Shown: in pieces, positions 9,180 to 18,957 of the stretch
How the letters are laid out: every line of letters begins with the position of its first letter
Position numbering within the stretch: the first letter of the stretch is position 1
Origin: Rhizobium sp. R635
GTDB taxonomy: Bacteria > Pseudomonadota > Alphaproteobacteria > Rhizobiales > Rhizobiaceae
Length of the DNA: 60,636 bases
Direction of reading: 5' to 3'
Assembly (NCBI RefSeq): GCF_002211285.1
Contig: NZ_LOKX01000022.1
Location: forward strand, 1-60,636
Notes under the pieces: model-generated
What the model was told of the DNA's origin: nothing
The model's input: the letters and a program-made list of their open reading frames with translations, nothing else
Databases searched by the model: none
Program-made: the position numbers and the translations under genes

Positions 9180-9373
9180 TATCTTGTCTCATCTTCTGTT
9201 TGCGTTTCGATGACCAGAAGATAGGCCCGGCAAAGGTTAATTACCACAGCCGAGACATGGAGACAGCCATGCGCAAATTGCATTGCTTGCCTTTTCGGCG
9301 AGCCAGCCCGACCACGAAACGATCATAAAATGTGCAATTTTCCAATCAAACCCGTGATAGACTTAACGGCAGC

Positions 9374-11608
9374 TTACTCATAGAGCCGCCGGACGGTGGC
9401 AATGCAGTCCAGTTCCTTCATCTGGGCGAGCAACTGGTTGAGCTGGCGCAGGTCCCAGACCTCGACTTCGAGCATCATCTCGGTGAAATCGGCCGCTACC
9501 CGCACCGTGTTCAGCAAGCGGATATTGACGTCGAGGCCGGCAACGGTCTGAGCGACCTTGGCGAGCGTGCCGGGCTCGTTCAGCCCATTGACCATGATGC
9601 GAGCCATGAAACGCGACTTGTTGGCCTCGTCGAGATCCCAGCGGACATCGATCCAGCGATCGGGCTGATCGTCGAAACGCTGCAGGCTCGGCGACTGGAT
9701 CGGATAGATGGTGATACCGTTGCCCTGATCCATGATGCCGACGATACGGTCGCCGGGCACGGCGCCTGTCGTCGCGAACTTGACGTCGACATTACCGGAC
9801 AGGCCGCGGATCGGCCCGATCGCGGCATCTGCCTCGATGTCCGCGTGGCCGCTGTCGAGCCCGGCTTTGGTCTTGCCGGGGATCTTGAAGATCATTCCGG
9901 CCGCGCTGCGGACATTGAACCAGCCATCGTCACCGGAGGGCTTCACGGTGACGCGCTCATCCTGATGATCGGGATAGACGGCGCGCAGCACATCGAGCGA
10001 GGACATCTCGCCGCGGCCGACGGCGGCGATGGCATCCTCGACATCCTTCTGACCGAGACGGTGCAGCGCCGGCTTCATCGCCTCGCGCGAGAAGATTTTG
10101 CCGGCCCTGTCGAAGGTACGCTCGAGAATACGGTGGCCGAGGCCGGCATATTGCTTGCGGATCGCCATGCGGGTGGCGCGGCGGATGGCGGCGCGCGCCT
10201 TGCCGGTGACGACGATTTCCTCCCAGGCGGCTGGCGGAACCTGGACGCCGGAACGGATGATCTCGACCTCATCGCCATTTGCAAGCCGCGTCACCAGCGG
10301 CATGATGCGGCCGTTGATCTTAGCGCCGACCGTGGTGTCGCCGATATTGGTGTGCACCGCATAGGCGAAATCGATCGGCGTGGCGCCACGCGGCAGGGCG
10401 ATCAGCTTACCCTTCGGCGTGAAGCAGAAGACCTGATCCTGAAAGAGTTCGAGCTTGGTGTGCTCGAGGAATTCTTCCGGGCTGTCGCCTTCGGCGAGCG
10501 CCTCGATCGTATGGCGCAGCCAGGAATAGGCATTGGACTCGCGGGACAGGATGTCGCCATCGGTATTGGTGGCGCCGTCCTTGTAAAGCGTGTGCGCGGC
10601 GATGCCGAATTCGGCGATTTCATGCATGCGCTTGGTGCGGATCTGCAGCTCGATGCGCTGGCTGGAGGGACCGACGATCGTGGTGTGCAGCGAGCGGTAA
10701 TCGTTCTGCTTCGGCGTCGAGATATAATCCTTGAAGCGGCCGGGCACGACACGCCAGCGCGTGTGGACGATACCGAGCGCGCGGTAACAGGAAGGAATGT
10801 CCTCGACGATCAGGCGGAAGCCATAAACATCGGAAAGCTGCTCGAAGGACAGCGACTTCGACTGCATCTTGCGAAAGACGGAATAGGGCTTCTTCTGCCG
10901 GCCTTTGACATAGGCGCTCGTCAGGCCGCTTGCGACCAGGAGATCGCGCAGTTCGGCTTCGATCTTCTTGACGATGCCCTCGTTGCGCTTCGAAAGCTCT
11001 TCCAGCCGCTTGGTGACGGTCTCGTAGGCTTCCGGGTTCATATGACGGAAAGAGAGCTCTTCAAGCTCCTCGCGCATGTCCTGCATGCCCATGCGACCGG
11101 CAAGCGGCGCATAGATTTCCATCGTCTCCTCAGAAATGCGGGCGCGTTTGTCGGCGGACATGTGATCGAGGGTGCGCATGTTGTGCAGGCGATCGGCAAG
11201 CTTGACGAGCAGCACGCGCACGTCGTCTGATATGGCCAGCAGCAGCTTGCGCAGGTTTTCCGCCTGCTTCGCCTTCTTGGTGACGAGATCGAGCTTCTTG
11301 ATCTTCGTCAGCCCCTCGACCAGGCGGCCGATATCCTCGCCGAACAGTTCGTCGATCTCGGCGCGCGTCGCCGTCGTATCCTCGATCGTGTCGTGCAGCA
11401 GCGCAACCGCGATCGTCGATTCATCGAGATGCATATCGGTGAGGATGGCGGCGACCTCGAGCGGATGCGAAATATAGGGATCGCCGCTCGCGCGCTTTTG
11501 CTGGCCATGCTTCTGCATGGCATAGACATAGGCTTTGTTCAGCAGTGCTTCATTGGCATCGGGCTTGTATTGCTGAACCCGCTCCACGAGCTCGTACTGC
11601 CGCATCAT
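9374..11608 (-). CDS. rel: bifunctional (p)ppGpp synthetase/hydrolase
   Basis: A 744-residue RelA/SpoT homologue, the length of the single Rel enzyme of rhizobia. Domains in order: hydrolase HD domain (H48, H72-D73, E76-D77 in LLHDTIED, all intact), synthetase domain (YHSLHT-type region seen as NDYRSLHTTIVG), TGS domain near 390-450, C-terminal ACT/RRM domain. It makes and degrades (p)ppGpp for the stringent response, which rhizobia need for stationary-phase and symbiotic adaptation. The start MMRQYELVERV at 11608 is the family start. It lies downstream of rpoZ but a strong terminator separates them. Confidence 0.95.
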   Translation of the reverse strand: MMRQYELVERVQQYKPDANEALLNKAYVYAMQKHGQQKRASGDPYISHPLEVAAILTDMHLDESTIAVALLHDTIEDTTATRAEIDELFGEDIGRLVEGLTKIKKLDLVTKKAKQAENLRKLLLAISDDVRVLLVKLADRLHNMRTLDHMSADKRARISEETMEIYAPLAGRMGMQDMREELEELSFRHMNPEAYETVTKRLEELSKRNEGIVKKIEAELRDLLVASGLTSAYVKGRQKKPYSVFRKMQSKSLSFEQLSDVYGFRLIVEDIPSCYRALGIVHTRWRVVPGRFKDYISTPKQNDYRSLHTTIVGPSSQRIELQIRTKRMHEIAEFGIAAHTLYKDGATNTDGDILSRESNAYSWLRHTIEALAEGDSPEEFLEHTKLELFQDQVFCFTPKGKLIALPRGATPIDFAYAVHTNIGDTTVGAKINGRIMPLVTRLANGDEVEIIRSGVQVPPAAWEEIVVTGKARAAIRRATRMAIRKQYAGLGHRILERTFDRAGKIFSREAMKPALHRLGQKDVEDAIAAVGRGEMSSLDVLRAVYPDHQDERVTVKPSGDDGWFNVRSAAGMIFKIPGKTKAGLDSGHADIEADAAIGPIRGLSGNVDVKFATTGAVPGDRIVGIMDQGNGITIYPIQSPSLQRFDDQPDRWIDVRWDLDEANKSRFMARIMVNGLNEPGTLAKVAQTVAGLDVNIRLLNTVRVAADFTEMMLEVEVWDLRQLNQLLAQMKELDCIATVRRLYE

Positions 11609-11623
11609 TCCAAAGCCACTCCG

Positions 11624-11658
11624 ATAAAAATAAAAGCGCGCCAATCAACGATTGGCGC
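11624..11658 (-). terminator. Rho-independent terminator after rpoZ
   Basis: On the minus strand a 9-bp perfect stem (GCGCCAATC / GATTGGCGC, 11638-11646 and 11650-11658) with a three-base loop is followed by a T-rich tail (complement of 11626-11635). It lies between the rpoZ stop and the rel start, so most rel transcription probably starts locally or depends on read-through. Confidence 0.75.
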
Positions 11659-11733
11659 ACACATGGGCAATAATATGCCTAAGCAATAAAGGCGCAAGAT
11701 TGACGATTGGTAATCGTCGTTCCTTTTATGCGC

Positions 11734-12138
11734 TTAGTAGTCGTCGCTCTTTTCCGGCGGCACGAGGCCTTCGATGCCGGCCAGCAGCTCTTCTTCCGAC
11801 ATCTGGTCGAAAGTGATGGTTTCCGGCAGATCGTCCTGCTCCTCGCTGTCGGCTGCGACTGCGCCGCCGGCGGCGATCATGCTTGCCGGATCGGGCTCGG
11901 GCTCGTCGACTTCGACGTGCTTCTGGAGCGAATGGATCAGATCTTCCTTGAGGTCGTCGGGCGAAAGCGTCTCGTCGGCAATTTCGCGAAGCGCCACGAC
12001 AGGGTTTTTATCGTTGTCGCGATCGATGGTGATCGAGGCGCCCTGGGAAATCAGCCGGGCGCGGTGGCTCGCGAGCAGAACCAGCTCGAAGCGGTTCTCT
12101 ACCTTGTCAATGCAATCTTCAACTGTGACACGGGCCAT
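11734..12138 (-). CDS. rpoZ: RNA polymerase omega subunit
   Basis: A 134-residue omega subunit. The conserved N-terminus [28 protein letters not shown] is followed by the [13 protein letters not shown] segment and an acidic C-terminal tail typical of alphaproteobacterial omega. It helps assemble RNA polymerase and, in other bacteria, contributes to the ppGpp binding site, which fits its place beside rel. About 295 bases separate it from the divergent NYN gene. Confidence 0.95.
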   Translation of the reverse strand: MARVTVEDCIDKVENRFELVLLASHRARLISQGASITIDRDNDKNPVVALREIADETLSPDDLKEDLIHSLQKHVEVDEPEPDPASMIAAGGAVAADSEEQDDLPETITFDQMSEEELLAGIEGLVPPEKSDDY

Positions 12139-12324
12139 TGCCTGTCCTTTACGGTCGTCATTTCGGGATTAGCACGCCCGATACAATTAAAACCAGGCAA
12201 ATACAAGTTTTTCGTTTGGCCTCCCCTCGTCTTTATCCGCGGCTGAGCTAAATTCCATGGAGAATGTCACAATTCCATCTAAGGTTGCTTGGAATATGCC
12301 GAATCGTGCCCTAAATCTTTCATA

Positions 12325-12339
12325 TATGAATAATTCATA
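12325..12339. promoter_or_regulatory. 15-bp perfect palindrome between rpoZ and the NYN gene
   Basis: TATGAATAATTCATA is a perfect odd-length palindrome in the 295-base divergent intergenic region, about 95 bases upstream of the NYN start and 187 upstream of rpoZ. Nothing else in this interval is recognisable apart from AT-rich promoter-like sequence. It could be an operator, but the regulator is unknown. Confidence 0.35.
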
Positions 12340-12433
12340 AAGTAAGGATCAGATCGAAATCACAACACAAACCATTGTTTTCATTGGCTTCTGTGCCTGC
12401 GGATTTCGATTGCTCTCATTGGATTGGTAAGCG

Positions 12434-13015
12434 ATGTTTGACCCACGCGAAAAAATTGCACTCTTCATTGACGGCGCCAACCTCTATGCTGCATCCAAGA
12501 GCCTCGGTTTCGATATAGATTACCGCAAGCTCTTGAAAGCATTCCAGAAACGCGGCTACCTCCTGCGTGCCTACTATTACACCGCTCTGATCGAGGATCA
12601 GGAATATTCCTCGATCCGCCCGCTGATCGACTGGCTCGACTACAACGGCTACAAAGTCGTCACAAAGCCCGCCAAGGAGTTCACGGATTCCATGGGCCGC
12701 CGCAAGATCAAGGGCAATATGGACATCGAGCTTGCGATCGATGCCATGGAACAGTCCGAAACGGTCGATCACCTCGTCATCTTCTCCGGCGACGGCGACT
12801 TCACGAACCTGGTTGAGGCGCTGCAGCGCAGGGGCCGCAAGGTCTCGGTGATTTCGACCATGTCGACGCAGCCGCCGATGATCGCCGACGACCTGCGCCG
12901 GCAGGCCGACCACTTTATCGATCTCTTGTCTCTGAAGGCCGAAATCGGCCGCGATCCTTCGGAGCGGGCGCCACGCCCCGCCGAAGTCGCCCCAGCCAGC
13001 GACTTCGAAGACTAA
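12434..13015 (+). CDS. NYN-domain (LabA/DUF88) protein
   Basis: A 193-residue NYN domain (PIN-like nuclease fold). Acidic residues expected at the metal site are visible in ALFIDGANLY (D14), IKGNMDIELAIDAM and VIFSGDGDFTNLVEAL. Bacterial members are predicted RNases acting in RNA turnover; the substrate is unknown. The last 30 residues are disordered, rich in Pro and acidic residues. The gene is monocistronic, with its own promoter region upstream and a strong terminator just after the stop. Confidence 0.88.
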   Translation: MFDPREKIALFIDGANLYAASKSLGFDIDYRKLLKAFQKRGYLLRAYYYTALIEDQEYSSIRPLIDWLDYNGYKVVTKPAKEFTDSMGRRKIKGNMDIELAIDAMEQSETVDHLVIFSGDGDFTNLVEALQRRGRKVSVISTMSTQPPMIADDLRRQADHFIDLLSLKAEIGRDPSERAPRPAEVAPASDFED

Positions 13016-13030
13016 ACGGTCTTGCGCTTT

Positions 13031-13068
13031 AAAGCCGACGTGCTCGTCAAAGCACATCGGCTTTTTTT
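13031..13068 (+). terminator. Rho-independent terminator after the NYN gene
   Basis: AAAGCCGACGTGCT (13031-13044) pairs with AGCACATCGGCTTT (13051-13064) with one mismatch and a six-base loop, followed by a run of Ts to 13068. It starts 15 bases after the NYN stop. Confidence 0.88.
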
Positions 13069-13122
13069 CATTTTGGCATGGCAGTTACGTATGGCGAGCA
13101 GCACAATCGCCAGCCAATATGA

Positions 13123-13602
13123 TCAGCCGTTGTCTTTCAGCAGACGGCTCTTCTGCCTGTTCCAATCGCGCTCCTTCTCGGATTCGCGCTTGTCGTGAAG
13201 TTTCTTGCCCTTGGCGAGCGCCAGTTCCATTTTCGCCCGGCCGCGATCGTTGAAATAGATCTTCAGCGGGACCAGCGTCATGCCTTCGCGGTTGACGGCA
13301 GAACGGAGCCGATGGATTTCACGGCCCGACAGCAACAGCTTGCGGCGCCGGCGCGGTTCGTGGTTGAAGCGGTTCGCCTGCAGATATTCCGGCAGATAGG
13401 AATTGATCAGCCAGATCTCGCCATCTTCATCCGAGGCATAGGATTCGGCGATATTGGCCTTGCCTTCGCGCAACGACTTGACCTCGGTGCCCTTCAGCAC
13501 GAGGCCTGCTTCATAGGTATCGATGATCTCGTAGTTGAAGCGGGCCTTACGGTTTTCGGCCACGATCTTGTTCACCACGCGCTGGCTGCCTTTGGGGGCC
13601 AT
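13123..13602 (-). CDS. smpB: SsrA-binding protein SmpB
   Basis: A 159-residue SmpB, the protein partner of tmRNA in rescuing stalled ribosomes. Conserved features are [33 protein letters not shown] in the OB-fold core, INSYLPEYL, and the basic C-terminal tail with [24 protein letters not shown] that enters the mRNA channel. It lies 97 bases downstream of dapA in the same direction, a neighbourhood common in rhizobia. Confidence 0.96.
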   Translation of the reverse strand: MAPKGSQRVVNKIVAENRKARFNYEIIDTYEAGLVLKGTEVKSLREGKANIAESYASDEDGEIWLINSYLPEYLQANRFNHEPRRRRKLLLSGREIHRLRSAVNREGMTLVPLKIYFNDRGRAKMELALAKGKKLHDKRESEKERDWNRQKSRLLKDNG

Positions 13603-13621
13603 GACGACATTCCATTGCTTC

Positions 13622-13643
13622 AGGGCGCGAAAAGCCGCGCCCT
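13622..13643 (-). terminator. GC-rich hairpin between dapA and smpB
   Basis: AGGGCGCG and CGCGCCCT form a perfect 8-bp stem with a six-base loop, 20 bases before the smpB ATG. There is no T-run on either strand, so it may be an RNA stability or attenuation structure in a dapA-smpB transcript rather than a terminator. Confidence 0.35.
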
Positions 13644-13699
13644 CATTTCTTGCCCTTTTATGTAAGGGAACGAACCGACCTTGTGAAGACGGCCGGCTC

Positions 13700-14584
13700 T
13701 CAGTTCAGCAGCCCGGCATGACGCAGGGCGGCATCGATCGCCGCTTCCGTTGCCGGCTCCAGGCTCGAAAGCAGCGGCGAGCGGACATTGCGGCTCATGC
13801 GGCCAAGCCTGGAGAGCCCGTATTTGGCGCCGCAGAGACCCGGTTCCATGAAGATCGCCTTGTGCAGCGGCATCAGTCGGTCCTGATATTCCAGCGCCCG
13901 GGAATAATCCCCCGCCAGCGTCGCCGCCTGGAAATCGGCGCAGAGGCGCGGAGCGACATTGGCCGTCACCGAAATGCAGCCGACGCCGCCATGGGCGTTG
14001 AAACCGAGCGCCGTCGCATCCTCGCCGGACAGTTGCCGGAAATCCTTGCCGCAAGTGATACGCTGCTCGGAGACGCGCTCAATCTTGCCCGTCGCGTCCT
14101 TGACACCGACGATATTCTTATACGCCTTGGCGAGCGCACCCATCGTTTCCGGCGTCATGTCGACCACCGACCGGCCGGGGATATTATAGATATAGATCGG
14201 AAGATCGACGGCCTCGGCAATCGCCGAAAAATGTGCGATCAGGCCCTTCTGCGTCGGCTTGTTGTAATAGGGCGTGACGACAAGCACGGCGTTCGCGCCG
14301 ACCTTCTCGGCATGCTGGGCAAGCTCGACCGCTTCGCGCGTATTGTTCGAGCCTGCGCCGGCCATGACGGGAACGCGCTTGGCGGCGACTTCGATGCAGA
14401 GTTCCACGACCCGTTTGTGCTCGGCATGCGACAGTGTCGGGGATTCGCCTGTCGTGCCGACCGGAACGAGACCACTGCTGCCTTCCCTGATCTGCCAGTC
14501 GACGTGCGCGGCGAAGCTCACTTCGTCGATCAGGCCGGCATCGGTGAAGGGGGTGACGAGGGCGGGGATGGACCCATTGAACAT
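13700..14584 (-). CDS. dapA: 4-hydroxy-tetrahydrodipicolinate synthase
   Basis: A 294-residue DapA, which condenses pyruvate with aspartate semialdehyde in the lysine/diaminopimelate pathway. The active site is readable: GTTGE (43-47), Tyr in YIYNIPGRS near 133, Arg 138, and the Schiff-base Lys K162 in [13 protein letters not shown]. The start [13 protein letters not shown] at 14584 is the family start with GAGGAGC upstream; the frame extends 13 codons further without conservation. It is divergent from slt. Confidence 0.95.
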   Translation of the reverse strand: MFNGSIPALVTPFTDAGLIDEVSFAAHVDWQIREGSSGLVPVGTTGESPTLSHAEHKRVVELCIEVAAKRVPVMAGAGSNNTREAVELAQHAEKVGANAVLVVTPYYNKPTQKGLIAHFSAIAEAVDLPIYIYNIPGRSVVDMTPETMGALAKAYKNIVGVKDATGKIERVSEQRITCGKDFRQLSGEDATALGFNAHGGVGCISVTANVAPRLCADFQAATLAGDYSRALEYQDRLMPLHKAIFMEPGLCGAKYGLSRLGRMSRNVRSPLLSSLEPATEAAIDAALRHAGLLN

Positions 14585-14798
14585 GCAAAGCTCCTCACGA
14601 CCAAATCCTTGCTTCGGCCGCATTCCATGAATATGAGTTGCGCACCATAGAGCGACGAAATCGTCGCGACAAGCGCGTAGAGTTCGGTTTAGGGCAAATT
14701 CCGATAGCAGATGTGATTGAATTTTACCTGATACGGTAAGGTTTCGTTAAGATGCCTCCAGCCAAATGGCAGGGCGTGTTTTCGTTGCGAGATTCCGG

Positions 14799-16874
14799 AT
14801 GAAAAAAGCTGTCCTGATCCTCTCCGCCTTCGGCCTTGTTGCCGCTGCGTGGGGCAGCGTTGCGTCGCCGCTTCCCGGCGAGGGCATTCCCATGCCCGCC
14901 GTCAAGCCGCTCGGCTTCATTCCCGAAACCTCGGTACCGGAGTCGATCACAACCGGCGCCATTCCGCGCAATCCGGCAATCGCCCCCGTCAACGGCGATC
15001 TGAAAGCCGGCCTCGATGCGCTTTCCGACAAGAACCCGCAACAGGCGATTTCGATCCGCGACAGCATGCGCGGCGGCACGCTCGACCGCCATATCCTGAC
15101 CTGGGCGATCGCCGTCTCCGGGCTGAAGGGCGTTCCCTCCTACGAAATTGCCAGCGCCTCGCAGGAACTCAAGAGCTGGCCGGGGCTTACGCGGCTGCGC
15201 GCCTATTCCGAGCGCGCGCTCTATGACGAAAACCCCGCCCCATCAGCCGTGCTTGCAGCCTTCGGCGATACGGCACCCGAGACGGTACAAGGCGCCGTCA
15301 TCCTCGGCCGGGCGCTGATTGCATCAGGCAAACAGGCGCAGGCTGCCAAATATATCCGCAAGGTGTGGCGCGGAGAGGCTCTCGACAAGGCGACGGAAGA
15401 CAAGATTCTCGTCGAATTCTCCGCCCTGTTGACGCCTGCCGACCACAAGGCGCGGATGGACTATCTGATGTATCGCGGCCGCGTGGCGCAAGCCAAGCGC
15501 TTCGGGGACATGGGCCAGGCGCAATCGCTCTACAAGGCCTGGGCCGCTGTCGACGGCAAGGCCGCCAATGCCGGTGCGCTTCTCAACGCCGTCGATGCGA
15601 AATGGCGCGGCGATGCCGGGCTGCTGTTCGCCCGCATCGAATATTTGCGCAAGCAGGACAAATATGCCGAGGCGGCCGCACTTCTGGAGCAGATGCCGCG
15701 TGAGCGTGCCGAACTCGTGAACTCCGGCGAATGGTGGAACGAACAACGCATCGTCAGCCGCGGCCTCGTCGACCAAGGACAGTTCAAGCCCGCCTATCGC
15801 ATCGTCGCAAACTACGCCGCAACGAGCCCGACCGATATCGTCGAGGCGGAGTTTCATGCCGGATGGTATGCGCTTCGCGGGTTGCAGGATCCGGCGACGG
15901 CGGAAACACATTTCCGCAAGATCCTTCAGACCTCCAATGGTCCGATTTCGGTTTCACGCGCCTGGTATTGGCTGGGTCGGGCGGCGGAGGCCGGCGGCCC
16001 CGGCAAATCCAGTGAATTCTATGCCAAGGCTGCAAACTTTCCCGGCACCTTCTACGGCCAGCTCGCCGCCGAAAGACTGGGGCGAAAGACTTTGAACGTC
16101 ACCTATCCCGCGCCGAGCACGGACGACCGGCAGCGCTTCCAGGCACGTGAAGCCGTGCAAGCGATCGCCCGGCTGGAAGCCGCAGGCCATGGATGGCGGG
16201 CCGACACGCTTTACCTCGCACTCGCCGATCAACTGCAGAGCCCCGGCGAGCTGGCGATCCTTGCGGCGCAGGCGGAACAGTCCGGCGATCATCATCTCTC
16301 GCTGCAGATTGGCAAGGTCGCCTATGGGCGCGGCATCGATGTCGCAGCTCTCGCCTTTCCAGTCGGGGTTATTCCGGCGAACGCCAATATATCAGGCTCC
16401 GGCAAGGCGCTTGCCTATGCCATCGCCCGGCAGGAAAGCGCCTTCAATCCCTCCGCCGTTTCGGCCGCGAATGCGCGGGGGTTGCTGCAGCTTCTGCCGG
16501 GAACGGCCCAGGCGGTGGCCAAACGTCACAACATCGCCTATTCGAAGGACAAGCTGACGGCCGATGCCGGCTACAACGCGACGCTTGGTGCGCATTATCT
16601 CGGCGAGCAGATCGACGCATTCGGCGGTTCTTATATCCTCACCTTCATCGCCTACAATGCGGGGCCGAAGCGTGTGCCGGAATGGATCGGCCGTTATGGC
16701 GATCCGCGCGGCAGACCGATCGATGAGATCGTCGACTGGATCGAGCGCATCCCCTTCCCCGAAACGCGCAACTACGTGCAGCGGGTGATGGAAAACTACG
16801 AGGTCTATAAGGCCCGTCTCGGCCAACCGACCGATATCGAACGCGACCTCATCGGCGGACGAAGCGCCTCCTGA
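14799..16874 (+). CDS. slt: soluble lytic murein transglycosylase
   Basis: A 691-residue periplasmic enzyme that cleaves peptidoglycan glycan strands. The N-terminal signal peptide (MKKAVLILSAFGLVAAAWG) is followed by a long alpha-helical superhelix (about 50-500) and a C-terminal SLT domain. Catalytic Glu546 lies in ARQESAFNPSAVS; GLLQLLPGTA and the FIAYNAGPKRV motif are intact. The start at 14799 gives the signal peptide; an in-frame ATG at 14766 adds 11 residues. An inverted repeat TTACC-N6-GGTAA (14724-14739) upstream could be an operator. The next gene starts 63 bases after the stop. Confidence 0.92.
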   Translation: MKKAVLILSAFGLVAAAWGSVASPLPGEGIPMPAVKPLGFIPETSVPESITTGAIPRNPAIAPVNGDLKAGLDALSDKNPQQAISIRDSMRGGTLDRHILTWAIAVSGLKGVPSYEIASASQELKSWPGLTRLRAYSERALYDENPAPSAVLAAFGDTAPETVQGAVILGRALIASGKQAQAAKYIRKVWRGEALDKATEDKILVEFSALLTPADHKARMDYLMYRGRVAQAKRFGDMGQAQSLYKAWAAVDGKAANAGALLNAVDAKWRGDAGLLFARIEYLRKQDKYAEAAALLEQMPRERAELVNSGEWWNEQRIVSRGLVDQGQFKPAYRIVANYAATSPTDIVEAEFHAGWYALRGLQDPATAETHFRKILQTSNGPISVSRAWYWLGRAAEAGGPGKSSEFYAKAANFPGTFYGQLAAERLGRKTLNVTYPAPSTDDRQRFQAREAVQAIARLEAAGHGWRADTLYLALADQLQSPGELAILAAQAEQSGDHHLSLQIGKVAYGRGIDVAALAFPVGVIPANANISGSGKALAYAIARQESAFNPSAVSAANARGLLQLLPGTAQAVAKRHNIAYSKDKLTADAGYNATLGAHYLGEQIDAFGGSYILTFIAYNAGPKRVPEWIGRYGDPRGRPIDEIVDWIERIPFPETRNYVQRVMENYEVYKARLGQPTDIERDLIGGRSAS

Positions 16875-16937
16875 GGCCATTTGCGTGGCTCGAAAAGCAA
16901 GCTACATCTTCGGGACCAACAGGTCTCGAGGGATGCG

Positions 16938-17834
16938 ATGCCGAATATGGATGCGAACGATTTCCAGGAACGATTTTACACTTCCTCTGACGGGCTGAAG
17001 CTCTATGCCCGCGATTATCGGCCCAACGAGGCTGTAGCCGCCGGACGGCTGCCGGTGATCTGCCTGCCGGGCCTCACTCGCAACAGCCGAGATTTTCATC
17101 CGCTCGCACTGCTGCTCTCGCGGGACGCGACGGCACCGCGCAGGGTCATCGCACTCGATTCGCGCGGGCGCGGAAACTCTGCATGGGATGAGAACAAGGC
17201 GAACTACAATCTCGCCATAGAGGCCGGCGACGTTCTTGCCGCATGTGCGGAGTTCGGTATCGAGCGAGCGATCTTCATCGGCACATCCCGGGGCGGACTG
17301 ATCCTGCACCTGATCGCGGCGACGAGGCCAGATCTTCTGGAAGCCGTCATCCTCAACGATATCGGGCCAGTGATAGAGGCCGAAGGACTGGCGCTGATCC
17401 GGGATTACCTCAACAGCGGCAGGAGGCCGGCGGACTGGAACGAGGCGGCTGACATCTTGCAGGAGAATCACGGCGCGTCGTTTACCGCACTTGAAGAGCA
17501 GGACTGGCGCGAGATGGCACTTGCCCTTTATCGCGATGTCGGCGGAAGGCCGGTTGCCGATTTTGATCCTGCGATCGCGGAGGTGTTGAAATCGATCGAT
17601 TTCGGCCGGCCGTTGCCTGATCTCTGGGAGCAGTTCGCCAGCCTGAGCCGGTTGCCCCTCATGCTGATCCGCGGCAAAAATTCGCCGCTGCTTTCAGAAG
17701 AAACCGCAAACGAAATGGCGCGGCGGCATTCGGCCTTGATTCTTCATGCTGCCGACGGGCAAGGACATGCGCCCCTTCTGCATCTCGGCAATATCCCCGC
17801 TGCAATCCGGGCTTTTATCACCGCGTGCTGCTGA
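16938..17834 (+). CDS. alpha/beta-fold hydrolase
   Basis: A 298-residue hydrolase. The nucleophile elbow is GTSRGG (S117), the oxyanion region is CLPGLTRNSRDFHPL, and the expected acid and His are in the last third (GQGHAPLLH). DSRGRGNSAWD is typical of the family. The substrate is unknown. The ATG at 16938 follows GAGGGATGCG; a TTG at 16881 would add 19 residues and is less likely. It may be co-transcribed with slt, but a peptidoglycan role is not implied by the sequence. Confidence 0.85.
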   Translation: MPNMDANDFQERFYTSSDGLKLYARDYRPNEAVAAGRLPVICLPGLTRNSRDFHPLALLLSRDATAPRRVIALDSRGRGNSAWDENKANYNLAIEAGDVLAACAEFGIERAIFIGTSRGGLILHLIAATRPDLLEAVILNDIGPVIEAEGLALIRDYLNSGRRPADWNEAADILQENHGASFTALEEQDWREMALALYRDVGGRPVADFDPAIAEVLKSIDFGRPLPDLWEQFASLSRLPLMLIRGKNSPLLSEETANEMARRHSALILHAADGQGHAPLLHLGNIPAAIRAFITACC

Positions 17835-17880
17835 TCCCATCGAAGCCGATCAGCCGGCAAATTTGCGTTACGTTCAAATA

Positions 17881-17912
17881 CAAAAAGCCCGGCTCGAGAG
17901 CCGGGCTTTCCT
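17881..17912 (-). terminator. Rho-independent terminator after the porin gene
   Basis: A near-perfect palindrome (AAAGCCCGGCTC / GAGCCGGGCTTT, 17884-17895 and 17898-17909) lies 25 bases after the porin stop. On the minus strand it is followed by TTTTTG. It also lies 50 bases after the hydrolase stop and may end that transcript too. Confidence 0.85.
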
Positions 17913-17934
17913 GATTGACCGAAGTCAGATCAGA

Positions 17935-18957
17935 TTAGAATGCACGCTGCAGGCGGAAGTAGCCCGAGGTGGAGTCGTCAGCATCTTCCGGATCGAGGTA
18001 CTGAACCGAAACCTTGGCGTAGAAGTTGTCTACGATCTGGTAGTCGAGCGTCAGACCGACCTTCCAGGCATCGCCGAGATCGTCGAAGTCATCCGGAACA
18101 ACCTTGCCACCGCCGAAGTAGTTGCCGTAGTACTGAACGGCCGGGGTGATCTTCAGCTTGTCGGTTGCCTTGATGGCGTATTCGGCAGCGATAGCCCACT
18201 CAGCAGCAGAGTAGTAGGAGTTCGGGCCGGAGGAGTATACGCCAGCGAGGCCGAGCGTGCCGGGGCCGATGTCAACCGTGCCCATTGCGCGGACAGCACC
18301 GTCTTCGTTGTCGAAGTCGTAGCCAGCGGTGATCTGGTAGCTGAATGCGCCAGCCTTGCCACCGAGACCGACAGCAACGCCAACGTTGTTGGCTTCTTCG
18401 CCGACCTTGTAAACGCCGTCTTCCAGTTCGTCGACGCTGATGCCAGCGTAGAAGTCGCCGGTTTCATACTGATAACGGATGGAGTTGTGCAGCGTTTCGA
18501 CGGAGCCGATGTCGTCGGTTTCACCCGAGAGGCCATCGTCCCACCAGCTGTAGAAGAGACCGGCGCGGAAGCCCGCGACGTCGAGGTAAGCGGAGTCGAG
18601 ATGAGCTTCCTGGTCGGAGGAATTGTCAGCATTGAACTGCATGACGATGACGCCGGTCAGCGGACCATACTCGGTGTCGCTCTTGGCCGTGAACTGAACC
18701 TGACCGCGGGTGAATGCATCCCAGTCAGAATCGCCGCCGACGTCTTCGCCAACGTTAACCTGGAAACGGATGTAGCCGTTGATCTTGAGGCAGGTTTCGG
18801 TGCCAGGGATGTAGAAGTAGCCGGTGCCGTAAGCGTCGCAGACGCGAACATATTCAACCGGTTCCGGCTCAGCAGCGACGATTGCGTCAGCAGCCTGAGC
18901 GCCGGATACTACTGCAAGAGCAGCAGCGGAGCCGAGAAGAAGGCTCTTGATGTTCAT
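17935..18957 (-). CDS. ropA: outer-membrane porin of the RopA family
   Basis: A 340-residue alphaproteobacterial porin (porin_2 family). The signal peptide (MNIKSLLLGSAAALAVVSGAQA) is followed by the mature start ADAIVAAEPEPVEYVRVCDAYG, the conserved CDAYGTGYFYIPGTETCLK cysteine pair, then repeated beta strands ending in aromatic LQRAF, the usual BAM recognition C-terminus. It forms a trimeric diffusion channel. Codon use is strongly biased, as expected for an abundant protein. The start at 18957 is set by the signal peptide, with GGAGGT upstream. Rhizobia carry several ropA paralogues; which one this is cannot be told. Confidence 0.9.
   Translation of the reverse strand: MNIKSLLLGSAAALAVVSGAQAADAIVAAEPEPVEYVRVCDAYGTGYFYIPGTETCLKINGYIRFQVNVGEDVGGDSDWDAFTRGQVQFTAKSDTEYGPLTGVIVMQFNADNSSDQEAHLDSAYLDVAGFRAGLFYSWWDDGLSGETDDIGSVETLHNSIRYQYETGDFYAGISVDELEDGVYKVGEEANNVGVAVGLGGKAGAFSYQITAGYDFDNEDGAVRAMGTVDIGPGTLGLAGVYSSGPNSYYSAAEWAIAAEYAIKATDKLKITPAVQYYGNYFGGGKVVPDDFDDLGDAWKVGLTLDYQIVDNFYAKVSVQYLDPEDADDSTSGYFRLQRAF

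Noticed and set aside
9332..11230. 632-residue open frame on the plus strand
   Set aside because: Fully antisense to rel, whose motifs are intact; the frame is a by-product of high GC and codon bias.
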